Source of the DNA: Neobacillus driksii
GTDB taxonomy: Bacteria; Bacillota; Bacilli; Bacillales; Cytobacillaceae
Length of the DNA stretch: 64,000 nt
Reading direction: 5' to 3'
NCBI RefSeq assembly: GCF_013409995.1
Contig: NZ_JACCBX010000014.1
Coordinates: forward strand, 62,001-126,000
Below, piece after piece: positions 7,888-16,549 of this stretch (the first letter of the stretch is position 1; each line of letters opens with the position of its first letter). Under the pieces are notes generated by a model that worked only from the letters and a program-made list of their open reading frames with translations, did not search any database and was not told where the DNA came from. Both the position numbers and the translations under genes were made by a program.

Positions 7888-9018
7888 ATGATGAAGTTTG
7901 TACTAGCACCCGATTCATTTAAGGAAAGTATGACGGCGAAGAAGGCTGCCCTTGCAATGGAAAAAGGTGTAAAAGCCGTTTTTCCTGATGCAGAATGTGT
8001 CATTGTCCCCATGGCGGACGGCGGGGAAGGCACCGTTGAATCTCTCGTCAGCATGACAAATGGCGAGATGATTAAGACAGAGGTGCTCGGACCACTAGGA
8101 GAAAGTGTCAATGCAGAATACGGTCTCTTGGGGGAGGGGCAAACCGCAGTTATTGAGATGGCAAGTGCAAGTGGATTAGAATTAATTAAGCCTGAAGACC
8201 GCAATCCCTTATTGACCACTTCTTATGGAACCGGACAATTAATTAAACATGCATTAGACAAAGGGGTGAGCCGGTTTTTAATCGGAATTGGCGGCAGTGC
8301 AACAAATGATGGAGGGGCAGGGATGCTCCAAGCACTTGGTGTTTCTTTTAAAGATGAAAATGGCAACGAGCTCTCGTTTGGCGGCGGCGCATTGGGTCGT
8401 TTGCATACGATTGATGTAAGCGGGTTGGATGAAAGAATTAAACATGCAAAGTTTGATGTAGCTTGTGATGTCACCAATCCACTAATCGGTGAAAATGGAG
8501 CGTCAGCTATTTTTGGCCCCCAAAAAGGAGCAACAGCTGAAATGGTACACGTTCTGGACCAAAACTTATCTTATTTTGCTGATGTTATGAAAGAGCAAAT
8601 AGGCCAGGATATTGCCCATCTAGATGGTGCTGGCGCTGCGGGCGGTCTTGGTGCGGGGTTAATGGCCTTCTTAAATGCCGAGTTAAAAAAAGGAATTGAC
8701 TTTGTTATTGAGTATACTCGGCTGGAGGAACAAGTCAAGGGAGCAGACTATGTTTTTACGGGAGAAGGCAGCATTGATGCCCAGACATTGTTCGGCAAAA
8801 CTCCTTACGGGGTGGCGAGTGTAGCTAAAAAACACTCTGTCCCTGTAATTGCTTTTGCTGGCAGAGTTGGCACTGGAGTGGAATCGTTATACGATAACGG
8901 ATTTAATGCCATTATTGGAATTTTAAAAGGTGTGACAACATTAGAGGAAGCATTTAATTCCGGAGAAGAGAATTTAGCATTTGCGGCCGAAAATATTTGC
9001 CGAGTATTGAAGATATAG
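7888..9018 (+). CDS. garK: Glycerate kinase, GarK/GlxK family
   Basis: The enzyme phosphorylates D-glycerate (to 2-phosphoglycerate in this family) and so feeds the diacid pathway into glycolysis. It has 376 residues, the normal family length. Family marks are the N-terminal LAPDSFKESMTAKKAA, the MADGGEGTVESLV segment, the glycine-rich IGIGGSATNDGGAGMLQALG near 135-155, and TGEGSIDAQTLFGKTP near 290-305. The double ATG at 7888/7891 follows an AAAGGA site. A palindromic repeat array separates it from gudD, but the terminator is only found after garK, so it likely belongs to the same transcript. Confidence 0.92.
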   Translation: MMKFVLAPDSFKESMTAKKAALAMEKGVKAVFPDAECVIVPMADGGEGTVESLVSMTNGEMIKTEVLGPLGESVNAEYGLLGEGQTAVIEMASASGLELIKPEDRNPLLTTSYGTGQLIKHALDKGVSRFLIGIGGSATNDGGAGMLQALGVSFKDENGNELSFGGGALGRLHTIDVSGLDERIKHAKFDVACDVTNPLIGENGASAIFGPQKGATAEMVHVLDQNLSYFADVMKEQIGQDIAHLDGAGAAGGLGAGLMAFLNAELKKGIDFVIEYTRLEEQVKGADYVFTGEGSIDAQTLFGKTPYGVASVAKKHSVPVIAFAGRVGTGVESLYDNGFNAIIGILKGVTTLEEAFNSGEENLAFAAENICRVLKI

Positions 9019-9028
9019 TGATAGTAGA

Positions 9029-9057
9029 ACGCTGCTGGCATTTCGCAGCGTTTTTTC
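9029..9057 (+). terminator. Terminator of the glucarate operon
   Basis: Perfect 8-bp stem AACGCTGC/GCAGCGTT (9029-9036, 9045-9052) followed by six T. It lies 11 bases after garK. Confidence 0.85.
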
Positions 9058-9125
9058 CGCTGGTGAAGTAGGACAGAAATATAATATAATGGGCTTACAA
9101 AAATGTGAAAACAAGGAGCCCAAAA

Positions 9126-9833
9126 ATGGACGAAACTCCAAGAAAAATCATAGTTGAGTCAGTAAATCGTACTACTTTATCCAAGCAGGTGGTCGAAAGT
9201 ATTATTCAACTATTGATTAGTGGTCAGATGAAACCTGGAGATAAACTGCCTACGGAAATGGAACTAATGGAAATACTTAACGTCAGCCGTCCCGTGTTAC
9301 GTGAAGCACTCAGCTCTCTTGAATCGTTGGGGGTTATTAACCGAAAAACACGAGAAGGTACTTTTTTTAATAATAAAATTAGCAGCCATCCCTTTTCTAT
9401 TATGTTATCCCTTGCACATGATAATCTGCAAGCAATGGTTGAAGCGAGAATGGCATTGGAATTAGGTTTAATTACCATTGCGGCTGAGAAAATTAGTGAC
9501 GAAGATCTCAAAAGATTAAAACAAACGATTGAAATCATTGAAAACAGTAAAGATCAAAACTATGGCGAAGCCGATATTGAATTTCATCGGATCATCGCCT
9601 TAAGTGCCAATAACCAGATTGTAGAGGGAATGGTAGATTCATTAATTGTCACTCTTGTCAAAATCAACAGTGAAATAAAAGTTCGAGAACCAGAACGAAC
9701 CATCGAGCATCATATGGCGATTTATAAAGCATTGGAAAAAAGGGATCCGTTTGAGGCGTTTCATCAAATGTATTTACACCTTGATTACGTCCGACACAAA
9801 GTTTTAAAAAATCTTCACGGGAAAAAAGATTAA
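9126..9833 (+). CDS. GntR family, FadR subfamily transcriptional regulator
   Basis: An N-terminal winged helix (about residues 10-75; LSKQVVESIIQLLISGQMKPGD, then VSRPVLREALSSLESLGVI) is followed by an all-helical FCD domain with metal or ligand histidines (EFHRIIA, HHMAIYKAL, HLDYVRH). I choose the ATG at 9126, giving 235 residues, because AAGGAG at 9113-9118 sits seven bases before it. The GTG at 9105 lies upstream of that site. FadR-type members usually repress sugar-acid operons and respond to a pathway intermediate. Being next to the glucarate genes, it may act with CdaR. The 34-bp palindrome at 2812 is a candidate operator. Confidence 0.87.
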   Translation: MDETPRKIIVESVNRTTLSKQVVESIIQLLISGQMKPGDKLPTEMELMEILNVSRPVLREALSSLESLGVINRKTREGTFFNNKISSHPFSIMLSLAHDNLQAMVEARMALELGLITIAAEKISDEDLKRLKQTIEIIENSKDQNYGEADIEFHRIIALSANNQIVEGMVDSLIVTLVKINSEIKVREPERTIEHHMAIYKALEKRDPFEAFHQMYLHLDYVRHKVLKNLHGKKD

Positions 9834-9842
9834 TTTTTTGCT

Positions 9843-9894
9843 CAAACAAAGGTGGAATTAACAGGGTTAGTCTTGCGACTAGCCTTTTTGTTTG
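9843..9894 (+). terminator. Terminator of the FadR-type gene
   Basis: Inner stem 9865-9872 with 9877-9884 (one wobble) then TTTTT. Outer arms CAAACAAA and TTTGTTTG (9843-9850, 9887-9894) extend it. Confidence 0.75.
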
Positions 9895-9997
9895 TGCATG
9901 TAGAGGCTTGGCACGTAAACAGGGTTTTATAAGATTAATCAGGAATGCAAACACCACTTAAAAATTGTTTTTTTCTTGGCTTTCTTTAATGCTAAGA

Positions 9998-10034
9998 AAA
10001 TCTTAAGATTTACATAAAGTGTTTGTTAAGATTT
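9998..10034 (+). promoter_or_regulatory. Repeated TTAAGATTT sites before the response regulator gene
   Basis: A 14-bp palindrome AAATCTTAAGATTT (9998-10011) contains TTAAGATTT. The same nonamer recurs at 10026-10034, 23 bases on. OmpR-family regulators bind direct repeats spaced in helical turns, so autoregulation by the adjacent gene product is a fair inference. Confidence 0.45.
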
Positions 10035-10105
10035 CATGGGTATCATGATCCTAGAAGCAAAAAAAGGGCGATATGATATCAAATACATAGATAGGGGCGG
10101 GTTTC

Positions 10106-10792
10106 ATGAACATATTGGTCTGTGATGATGATAAGGCAATTGTGGATGCGATAGGAATTTACTTAGAAAATGAAGGCTATCAAATATTCAAGGCTTTTGA
10201 CGGGATAGAAGCTATCGAAATCATCGATCATCAGGAGATCCATCTCATTATCATGGATATTATGATGCCTAGGATGGATGGGATAAGAGCTACCATGAAG
10301 ATTAGAGAAGATAATAAAATACCATTGATCATGCTTTCGGCCAAATCTGAGGATTACGACAAAATATTGGGATTGAATATAGGAGCGGATGACTATATCA
10401 CCAAACCTTTTAATCCATTAGAGCTCATCGCAAGAGTGAAATCACAACTGAGAAGATATACATCTTTTGGAGGACTTGAAACCAAAAGTAATGTCTATCG
10501 AACCGGCGGACTAATTGTCGATGATGAAAGTAAGACAATCACCGTCGATGGAGAGAGCGTCCACCTTACACCGGTACAATATAAGATTGTAAAGCTTCTG
10601 ACTGCAAACGCCGGAAGGGTTTTCTCCATTGAGGAGATCTATGAGAAGGTATGGAATGAAGCGGCCTTTAGTCCGGAGAACACGGTTACCGTTCATATAA
10701 GAAAAATCAGAGAGAAAATAGAAATCAATCCGAAAGAGCCAAAATATTTGAAGGTGGTGTGGGGAGTTGGATATAAAGTTGAAAAAATATAG
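10106..10792 (+). CDS. OmpR/VanR-type response regulator
   Basis: The 228-residue protein has a receiver domain (about 1-115) and a winged-helix DNA-binding domain (about 130-228). The acidic pocket is DDD at 7-9, the phospho-acceptor is Asp51 (IIMDIMMP) and the conserved Lys lies in ITKPFNP near 102. The C-terminal part carries LTPVQYKIVKLL and ENTVTVHIRKIREKIE. It most resembles the VanR-like regulators of Firmicutes that control cell-envelope genes. The stop overlaps the histidine kinase start, so they are cotranslated. No target gene is obvious next door, although an MFS exporter follows. Confidence 0.92.
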   Translation: MNILVCDDDKAIVDAIGIYLENEGYQIFKAFDGIEAIEIIDHQEIHLIIMDIMMPRMDGIRATMKIREDNKIPLIMLSAKSEDYDKILGLNIGADDYITKPFNPLELIARVKSQLRRYTSFGGLETKSNVYRTGGLIVDDESKTITVDGESVHLTPVQYKIVKLLTANAGRVFSIEEIYEKVWNEAAFSPENTVTVHIRKIREKIEINPKEPKYLKVVWGVGYKVEKI

Positions 10793-12854
10793 CCATTTAC
10801 TTACGACAAAAATTGTTATTTTTATCGTGATGATTCTCTTTTTTACAGATATCATCAAAGCATTTGTAGATGTAGAATTCGTCAATGATGGAGATTTTGG
10901 GATCGTTTTTGAAGAAGACTACTTTCACAGCAGTGATTACGTGCGGGAAAGCGACGCGATTATCGGTCAGCTAACCAGACTGTTAACGGAATTTAAGAGT
11001 GAGGAACATATCGTAAACGGCAGGTCAATTAGTGAGGATGAAGTAAGAAGTGAAGAAGAAACCTTGTATTCGGATTTCCAGGTTAATTCCAAAAATTTTA
11101 ATCCTAATTTAAGTGAAAAGGAAAACTACGATAAATTTAAAGAAGAGTACGCCGATAAGATCTCTCTGGCAAGGGATAGGCTGATCAAGAACGATTTAAG
11201 AGAATTCCATTCCATTGTGCAAAATCTAGAAGAGATTGAACACCCTTTGTATTATGGCAGTGACGGTGTAAATGTCTATACCAACCGTACTCAGGTTGAA
11301 AAAGAACAGTATAAAACCTATCCTTCTTATCTCGTGTTTGATGGTTATAAAAGAGAGATTTATCCAAAGGAAATAGAAGAGAATGAGCACTTCTATCAAA
11401 TTAACGAAAGAATAGAAGAATTGGATCCAGAAAACCAAGTTGTCTATGTTGCTTTTACGAAGGAATTTTTAACCTCTAAAATGGATAAATGGAAAGATCA
11501 AAAAGAAGTTATCACAACAAGTTTTTATCAATTTTTAGCCTTTTTAACAGGATTTATCCTTACCTTTTTATATTTAGTCCTCGTGATTGGGAGAAAGTCT
11601 TTTACAGACAAAGAAGTAAAACTTAATCCAATCGATAAATTATATATTGATGTAAATCTGGTACTACTCATGTGCCTAATGGCTCTTTGGGTTGGCTTAG
11701 TAGACAGCGTTAATATCAAAAATATGGATGTGTTGGTCTTTCCGATTACAATCCCGATTGCAGCCGCTGGGTTCGCGCTTGTTCTATCACTGGTAAGGCA
11801 TATCAAGAATAAAACGTTCTTTACACATACCTTAATCTATAGGCTGATCTATCTGATGGTTTCATTTGTGAGAAATGTCTATGATAGTGGAAATGTTGGG
11901 GTAAAGACGGTATTACTGGTCATCGGATATCCACTATTGGTTGCGGCAACGTTTTTCATGTTTCCGGTAACCCTGGGAATTGCAGCCTGGTTTGCCTATA
12001 AGCGTGTTAAGTCGTTCACGGCGATACAAGAAGGGGTAGCACGAATAAAGGATGGAGATATCCAGCATAGCATCGATGTGGGGGGGAAGGGAGAGTTTGC
12101 AAAACTTGCCTCCAATATAAACAGCATCACGGATGGTTTGCAAAAAGCAGTTAGCAGTGAACTCAAAAGTGAGCGCTTAAAAACCGAACTGATCACCAAT
12201 GTGTCTCATGACATTCGAACACCTTTGACTTCTATTATTACCTATGTAGATCTATTGAAAAAAGAAAACGACCCATCGAAGATTGAACAATATATTGAGG
12301 TACTGGATCAAAAGTCGAAACGGTTAAAAGTGCTTACAGATGATTTATTTGACGCAGCAAAAGCCTCCAGCGGCAATATCCCCGTTCAGTTTGAGCGAAT
12401 TGATATTATCTCTTTAATCACCCAGGGGCTTGGGGAAGTGAATGATAAAATTGAAGATTTAGATTTAGCATTTAAGTTCAGTCATCCTAAGGATAAGGTG
12501 TATATACAAGCTGATGGAAAATTACTATGGAGGTCCATCGAGAACGTATTATCCAATATATTTAAATATACGCTTAAGGGGTCAAGAGTCTACATCGATA
12601 TCGAAGATGCAGGAAACGAAGTTCTTCTCACCTTCAAGAACATTTCTGCCTATGAGTTAAATATTTCAGCAGACGAATTAATGGAGCGTTTTAAAAGAGG
12701 AGATGAATCCAGATCGAGTAATGGAAGCGGGTTAGGGCTATCCATTGCGAAAAGCCTAATTGAAATCCAAAAAGGTAAATTTACGATCCAAGTAGATGGA
12801 GATTTGTTTAAGTCGATGATCTATTTACCTAAATATAAAAATAGCAATGATTGA
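10779..12854 (+). CDS. Membrane sensor histidine kinase, VanS-like
   Basis: About 691 residues. An N-terminal membrane anchor (about 9-27) is followed by a long extracytoplasmic Glu/Asp/Lys-rich domain (about 30-245). A multi-helix membrane block comes next (about 250-405), then a HAMP-like linker and the catalytic core. The H-box is NVSHDIRTPLTSI (about 470-480), the N-box is SIENVLSNIFKYT and the G-box is SSNGSGLGLSIAKSL. The start is uncertain. No ATG is present, and the TTG at 10779 (LKKYSHLL) is preferred to the TTG at 10767 because of spacing from the GGTGGTGTGGGG stretch. It overlaps the regulator gene by 14 bases. The signal is unknown. Confidence 0.88.
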   Translation: MKKYSHLLTTKIVIFIVMILFFTDIIKAFVDVEFVNDGDFGIVFEEDYFHSSDYVRESDAIIGQLTRLLTEFKSEEHIVNGRSISEDEVRSEEETLYSDFQVNSKNFNPNLSEKENYDKFKEEYADKISLARDRLIKNDLREFHSIVQNLEEIEHPLYYGSDGVNVYTNRTQVEKEQYKTYPSYLVFDGYKREIYPKEIEENEHFYQINERIEELDPENQVVYVAFTKEFLTSKMDKWKDQKEVITTSFYQFLAFLTGFILTFLYLVLVIGRKSFTDKEVKLNPIDKLYIDVNLVLLMCLMALWVGLVDSVNIKNMDVLVFPITIPIAAAGFALVLSLVRHIKNKTFFTHTLIYRLIYLMVSFVRNVYDSGNVGVKTVLLVIGYPLLVAATFFMFPVTLGIAAWFAYKRVKSFTAIQEGVARIKDGDIQHSIDVGGKGEFAKLASNINSITDGLQKAVSSELKSERLKTELITNVSHDIRTPLTSIITYVDLLKKENDPSKIEQYIEVLDQKSKRLKVLTDDLFDAAKASSGNIPVQFERIDIISLITQGLGEVNDKIEDLDLAFKFSHPKDKVYIQADGKLLWRSIENVLSNIFKYTLKGSRVYIDIEDAGNEVLLTFKNISAYELNISADELMERFKRGDESRSSNGSGLGLSIAKSLIEIQKGKFTIQVDGDLFKSMIYLPKYKNSND

Positions 12855-12863
12855 TACTGCATG

Positions 12864-12899
12864 GGAATAGGATATCGTTGAGATGTTCTATTCCTTTTT
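12864..12899 (+). terminator. Terminator of the two-component operon
   Basis: Stem GGAATAG/CTATTCC (12864-12870, 12888-12894) with extra pairing inside, followed by TTTTT, just past the kinase stop. Confidence 0.75.
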
Positions 12900-13064
12900 G
12901 TTGTCATGATAGATTTAACTCCTTTGGAAACTTGGCTTTCATGGGGGATTGGTCACAATATGCATATAGGTTGAATTAATAAGTCTTTCATTCTAAAATG
13001 TATTATCTCCATCTTTTCCAATTCATTAGGTGAATGAAAAAACCTTATAGAAAGGACAGAAATA

Positions 13065-14276
13065 GTGAATAAATTAACAGGTACCAAACGATTACAACTT
13101 GCTTTACTTTTAGGGTCTCTTTCATTATTAGGTCCTTTTACCATTGATACGTATTTACCTTCCTTTCCTACTATAGTAAAGGAATACAACACTACTGCTT
13201 CTCTAGTACAGATTAGTTTGACCACCTGCTTATTAGGATTGGGATTAGGTCAATTGATTATTGGACCCATGAGTGATGTTCAAGGTCGGAAGAAGCCGCT
13301 GCGATTTTTCCTCATTATGTATTTACTCACTTCGGTGGTATGTGCATTTGCCCCTTCTATTTATATCTTTATCGGGGCGCGTTTCTTGCAAGGCTTTGCA
13401 GCTGCAGGCGGACTCGTTATTTCGCGAGCCATTGTTCGCGATGTCTATAGTGGAAGGGAACTTACCAAGTTCTTCGCGTTATTGATGTTAGTGGGGAACC
13501 TCGGGCCGATTGTAGCACCGATTGCAGGTGGGATTATACTGGCATTTACCGATTGGTCAGGTGTTTTTCTTGTTTTAGCCTGTATAGGGATTGTATTGTT
13601 CTTAATCGTTTTATGGAAACTGGAAGAAACATTACCACAAGAAAACCGTGTCCCTAGTGATATCTCACAAATTGTGAAGAATTTTGGCTCCTTGTTAAAA
13701 GATCGCCAGTTCACTGGTTATGCTCTTACGCAAGGCTTCATGGTTGCTGGAATTTTCGCATATGTTTCGGGAATTTCTTTTGTCTATCAGAATATTTATG
13801 GTGTGACTCCCCAAGTGTTCAGTCTATTGTTCGGAGTCAATGGAATTGCGCTCATTATTGGAACTCAGATGGTTGGCCGCTATGCAGGTGTTTTCTCGGA
13901 GAGGACTTTTTTAAAGATTGGGTTATTGATTGCGAACTTAGCAGGTTTGGCTTTATTGGTCGCTCTTCTAGTTAAGGCACCCCTGATTGCCGTTGCGATT
14001 CCAATTTTCTTTTTTGTCTCATCAATTGGAATCACTGGTACCACTTCGTTTGCATTAGCAATGGAGACACAAGGGCATATTGCGGGGAGTGCTTCTGCGT
14101 TATTAGGACTCCTTCCATTTGTACTCGGATCATTAACCGCGCCCCTCGTAGGAATTGCAGGGGAATATACGGCGATTCCAATGGCGGTTATTATGTTTTC
14201 AGCCAGCTTACTGGCATTCTTATCTTATTATGGATTAGTTGGAAAGGGTTCTTTACGGGTTCAGGCTATAAAATAA
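13065..14276 (+). CDS. MFS drug exporter, Bcr/CflA family
   Basis: The 403-residue protein has about 12 membrane helices. The first helix carries the Bcr/CflA signature GPFTIDTYLPSFPTI (about 20-34). Motif A is IIGPMSDVQGRKKPL (about 65-79). An antiporter motif C-like LMLVGNLGPIVAPIAGG lies in helix 5. The family exports bicyclomycin, chloramphenicol and sulfonamides using the proton gradient. The start is a GTG at 13065 after GAAAGGAC. It has its own terminator, so it is probably monocistronic. Whether the upstream two-component system controls it cannot be told from sequence. Confidence 0.88.
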   Translation: MNKLTGTKRLQLALLLGSLSLLGPFTIDTYLPSFPTIVKEYNTTASLVQISLTTCLLGLGLGQLIIGPMSDVQGRKKPLRFFLIMYLLTSVVCAFAPSIYIFIGARFLQGFAAAGGLVISRAIVRDVYSGRELTKFFALLMLVGNLGPIVAPIAGGIILAFTDWSGVFLVLACIGIVLFLIVLWKLEETLPQENRVPSDISQIVKNFGSLLKDRQFTGYALTQGFMVAGIFAYVSGISFVYQNIYGVTPQVFSLLFGVNGIALIIGTQMVGRYAGVFSERTFLKIGLLIANLAGLALLVALLVKAPLIAVAIPIFFFVSSIGITGTTSFALAMETQGHIAGSASALLGLLPFVLGSLTAPLVGIAGEYTAIPMAVIMFSASLLAFLSYYGLVGKGSLRVQAIK

Positions 14277-14331
14277 TGAACTGCGTTACTCTTTAATGTT
14301 CGATAAAAATGTCCTTTAACGATGGATTCTT

Positions 14332-14367
14332 ACCCATTCTAGCTTTCAACTGGAATGGGTTTTTTTT
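14332..14367 (+). terminator. Terminator of the Bcr-type exporter gene
   Basis: Stem ACCCATTC/GAATGGGT (14332-14339, 14353-14360) followed by eight T. Confidence 0.85.
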
Positions 14368-14425
14368 GATACATAATAATAAATGATTGTACCAAAATAA
14401 TAGGGTTAGGATTAGGGGGTGGCTT

Positions 14426-14992
14426 ATGGAATACAGCGAGTTTTGGGAGCAAATATTTAAGAAGAATACAGAGGTAAATGGTTTCTATTCTGATTACTGG
14501 AAAGACTATTCAGATTTTGGAAATTGGCAATTTTGGGTCGTTTTAGCGTTATTGATTATTCCTCTGTTTGTTTTGTGTTTTACAATTGACCGAAAAAGGA
14601 TTTTTGAGTTGTTTTTCTTTGGTTATACCGTACATATTCTTTGGACGTATATTGATATCGCACTTGGAAGAAACGGTTACTTTGTTCACAAATATTTTTT
14701 AACACCCATACTGCCAAACGCAGCCAATATGACAGCTTCTGTGTTACCGGTAGGTTTCTTGCTTGTGTATCAATACTGTACTAATAAACAAAAAAACTTC
14801 TATTTATATACAATAATCTTAAGTGCCTGCTTTGCTTTCGTTTTCGCTTCTATTGAGCAATTTATGGGATTTGTGGAATTTAGAAAAGGAATGAATCAAT
14901 TTTACCTTTTCCTTATAGATTTAGGGATCGTGTTTATTTCTTATTGGTTTACGAAATTTATCCTAAAAATTAAAAAAGGGGCAAAATCCTAA
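14426..14992 (+). CDS. Small multi-pass membrane protein, CBO0543-like
   Basis: From the ATG at 14426, which has an AGGGGGTGG site, the product is 188 residues with about five hydrophobic helices. A short cytosolic N-terminus (EYSEFWEQIFKKN) comes first and a basic tail KIKKGAKS last. The segment TYIDIALGRNGYFVHKYFLTPILPNAANMTASV echoes the two neighbouring reverse-strand proteins, which have a Tyr/Pro-rich loop at the same place. I infer that all three are one divergent family of spore-former membrane proteins. The earlier in-frame start at 14387 has no ribosome binding site. Function unknown. Confidence 0.7.
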   Translation: MEYSEFWEQIFKKNTEVNGFYSDYWKDYSDFGNWQFWVVLALLIIPLFVLCFTIDRKRIFELFFFGYTVHILWTYIDIALGRNGYFVHKYFLTPILPNAANMTASVLPVGFLLVYQYCTNKQKNFYLYTIILSACFAFVFASIEQFMGFVEFRKGMNQFYLFLIDLGIVFISYWFTKFILKIKKGAKS

Positions 14993-15019
14993 TCGCACAA
15001 AATAGATCACTGGTTAAGC

Positions 15020-15051
15020 AAAGGGAGAGGAAATATTATACCTCTCCCTTT
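15020..15051. terminator. Bidirectional terminator between convergent membrane protein genes
   Basis: Perfect 11-bp stem AAAGGGAGAGG/CCTCTCCCTTT (15020-15030, 15041-15051). It lies between the convergent genes ending at 14992 and 15036 and overlaps the last codons of the latter. Confidence 0.7.
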
Positions 15052-15503
15052 GTGAAAAACCAAACACAAAATTCACGTGCTATATATAATGCAACACCTA
15101 TTGTAATTAAAGAGGTATACCAATCCCAATGTATGTAATTGATGAGGCTGGTGTATTTTTCGATAATTACTTCAGCAATGGTCAAAACAGAACTAAATCC
15201 AACATAATATCCTACTTGAATTAGGTTACTTCGATGATTAGGATACCAAACATTAAAGGCGGCACATATGACTGGAAAGGCATAATACTCAAACGTGAAG
15301 CTCGTCCGATTAACAGTAGGAAATAATCGAACAGGATATTCAAGCAGTCCAAACTCTACGACCACTAATCCTATAAGAAAAGTAATAATCTGCTGGAACA
15401 AAAATGCGACAACCGCAAGACGAATTTTATTTTTAGGTATGAAAAAAAGAATTCCTGTTGCCACTACCCACACGGATAATAAGAGCCACCATTCAATTCT
15501 CAT
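15036..15503 (-). CDS. CBO0543-family membrane protein
   Basis: The 155-residue protein has about five membrane helices. It carries the family pattern of a Pro-Val-Arg stretch (EYPVRLFPTVNRTSFTFEY, about 56-74), then a YP turn. A late segment EVIIEKYTSLINYIHWDWY (about 112-130) ends in an amphipathic FCVWFFTKGEV tail. Such proteins occur in several copies in Bacillus and Clostridium genomes and have no known biochemical role. It overlaps the upstream paralogue by 11 bases, so the two are an operon and may work as a pair. Confidence 0.8.
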   Translation of the reverse strand: MRIEWWLLLSVWVVATGILFFIPKNKIRLAVVAFLFQQIITFLIGLVVVEFGLLEYPVRLFPTVNRTSFTFEYYAFPVICAAFNVWYPNHRSNLIQVGYYVGFSSVLTIAEVIIEKYTSLINYIHWDWYTSLITIGVALYIAREFCVWFFTKGEV

Positions 15504-15996
15504 TCATTTCCCACCGCTCCGCCTGAAACAAGGCCTTGTCCTTAAAGAACCAATTACAGCAGACTTGACTCACATAAAAGAGAAATACAATGTACATCCA
15601 CATCCCATACCACTTTAAAAATTCATATTCTAATAAATCTGTATATCTCTCAATGACAATATCAAACAAGGAGATCACTGAGACCCATACAAAAAAGTAT
15701 GTAATCCTTGACCATAGATTACCCTTTGATCTCCTATGGACGTAATAGATGGCAAACAATACGGGATAAAAAAAATAATCGATTGTAAGGGGAAGATCAG
15801 TGGCTTTTGGCAGCTCTCTTACAGGCGCTCTTAATAGATCATATTTAAAAGCAGGTATATCGCAAAGCCATATGACGGCTTGGAACATTAAGAAAGCCAA
15901 AAATCCCTTGCGCCGATCTTTTCGTGGAATAAACAGAAACAAGCCAACAAAGCCGAACAGCCACATTGCTACCAAAATCAAACGCTCCATCAGCAT
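15493..15996 (-). CDS. CBO0543-family membrane protein, paralogue of its neighbour
   Basis: I place the start at the ATG at 15996, which has a GGAGGGAG site nine bases ahead. That gives 167 residues. An ATG at 16044 with AAAGGAAAA would add 16 residues and cannot be excluded. It has about five membrane helices with the same marks as its neighbour: LRAPVRELPKATDLPLTIDY, YPVLFAIYY, and DIVIERYTDLLEYEFLKWYG. The overlap with the downstream gene suggests translational coupling and perhaps a heteromeric complex. Function unknown. Confidence 0.8.
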   Translation of the reverse strand: MLMERLILVAMWLFGFVGLFLFIPRKDRRKGFLAFLMFQAVIWLCDIPAFKYDLLRAPVRELPKATDLPLTIDYFFYPVLFAIYYVHRRSKGNLWSRITYFFVWVSVISLFDIVIERYTDLLEYEFLKWYGMWMYIVFLFYVSQVCCNWFFKDKALFQAERWEMNEN

Positions 15997-16200
15997 GTTT
16001 AGAAACTCCCTCCGGTTGAGTGGGTTTTTACTATTTATTTGCATTTTTCCTTTGGTAAATTCATGTTATACAATAAAAAACGCATAAAAGTTTAAATAAT
16101 GCCTTTCATTAACCTATTTTTTTATCGTGCCTTCCATTTCGTCAATCCTCGCACTCATTTTTCGATGAAAACCTGTTATGATAAAAGGTTTCGCTCCAAA

Positions 16201-16390
16201 CTAATCAAACGTTTGATACACTTTTTAATGTCATATCCAGTATGCAATTGTATGAATTTGGCCATTTATCAATGATTCTGTAACGCAACCAATCCTAACT
16301 AATCTAATCCTCGACAAAATATTTTCTCGGAAATAACTAATAGTTCGTTTTTTTAAAGGGATAAATCCACATTTAATCAAACGATTGATT
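16201..16390 (+). repeat. About 190-bp dispersed element, copy A
   Basis: The stretch begins with ctAATCAAACGTTTGATA and ends with ttAATCAAACGATTGATT, with AATCAAACG at 16203 and 16375. Its last 80 bases are roughly 80 percent identical by eye to 57881-57960. The element at 57771 has the same two motifs 173 bases apart, against 172 here. The motifs are palindromes of operator type. No ORF lies inside. Confidence 0.55.
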
Positions 16391-16462
16391 GGAAATTTCA
16401 CTAGCTAACTTTGTCAATTCTCGTAAGTTTCACAGCCATATATTACAGATAACAGAGATGAA

Positions 16463-16486
16463 GCCCCTTCAAGATTGAGAAGGGGC
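16463..16486 (-). terminator. Hairpin downstream of the DUF3243-like gene
   Basis: Perfect 8-bp GC-rich stem GCCCCTTC/GAAGGGGC (16463-16470, 16479-16486). The minus-strand tail is only weakly T-rich. It lies about 65 bases past the stop of the gene at 16550. Confidence 0.5.
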
Positions 16487-16549
16487 AATTTACTTCAGTT
16501 CGCTCTGCTAAATGATATTTTTTTATCTAAACTTTAAATTCTAGTAAGT

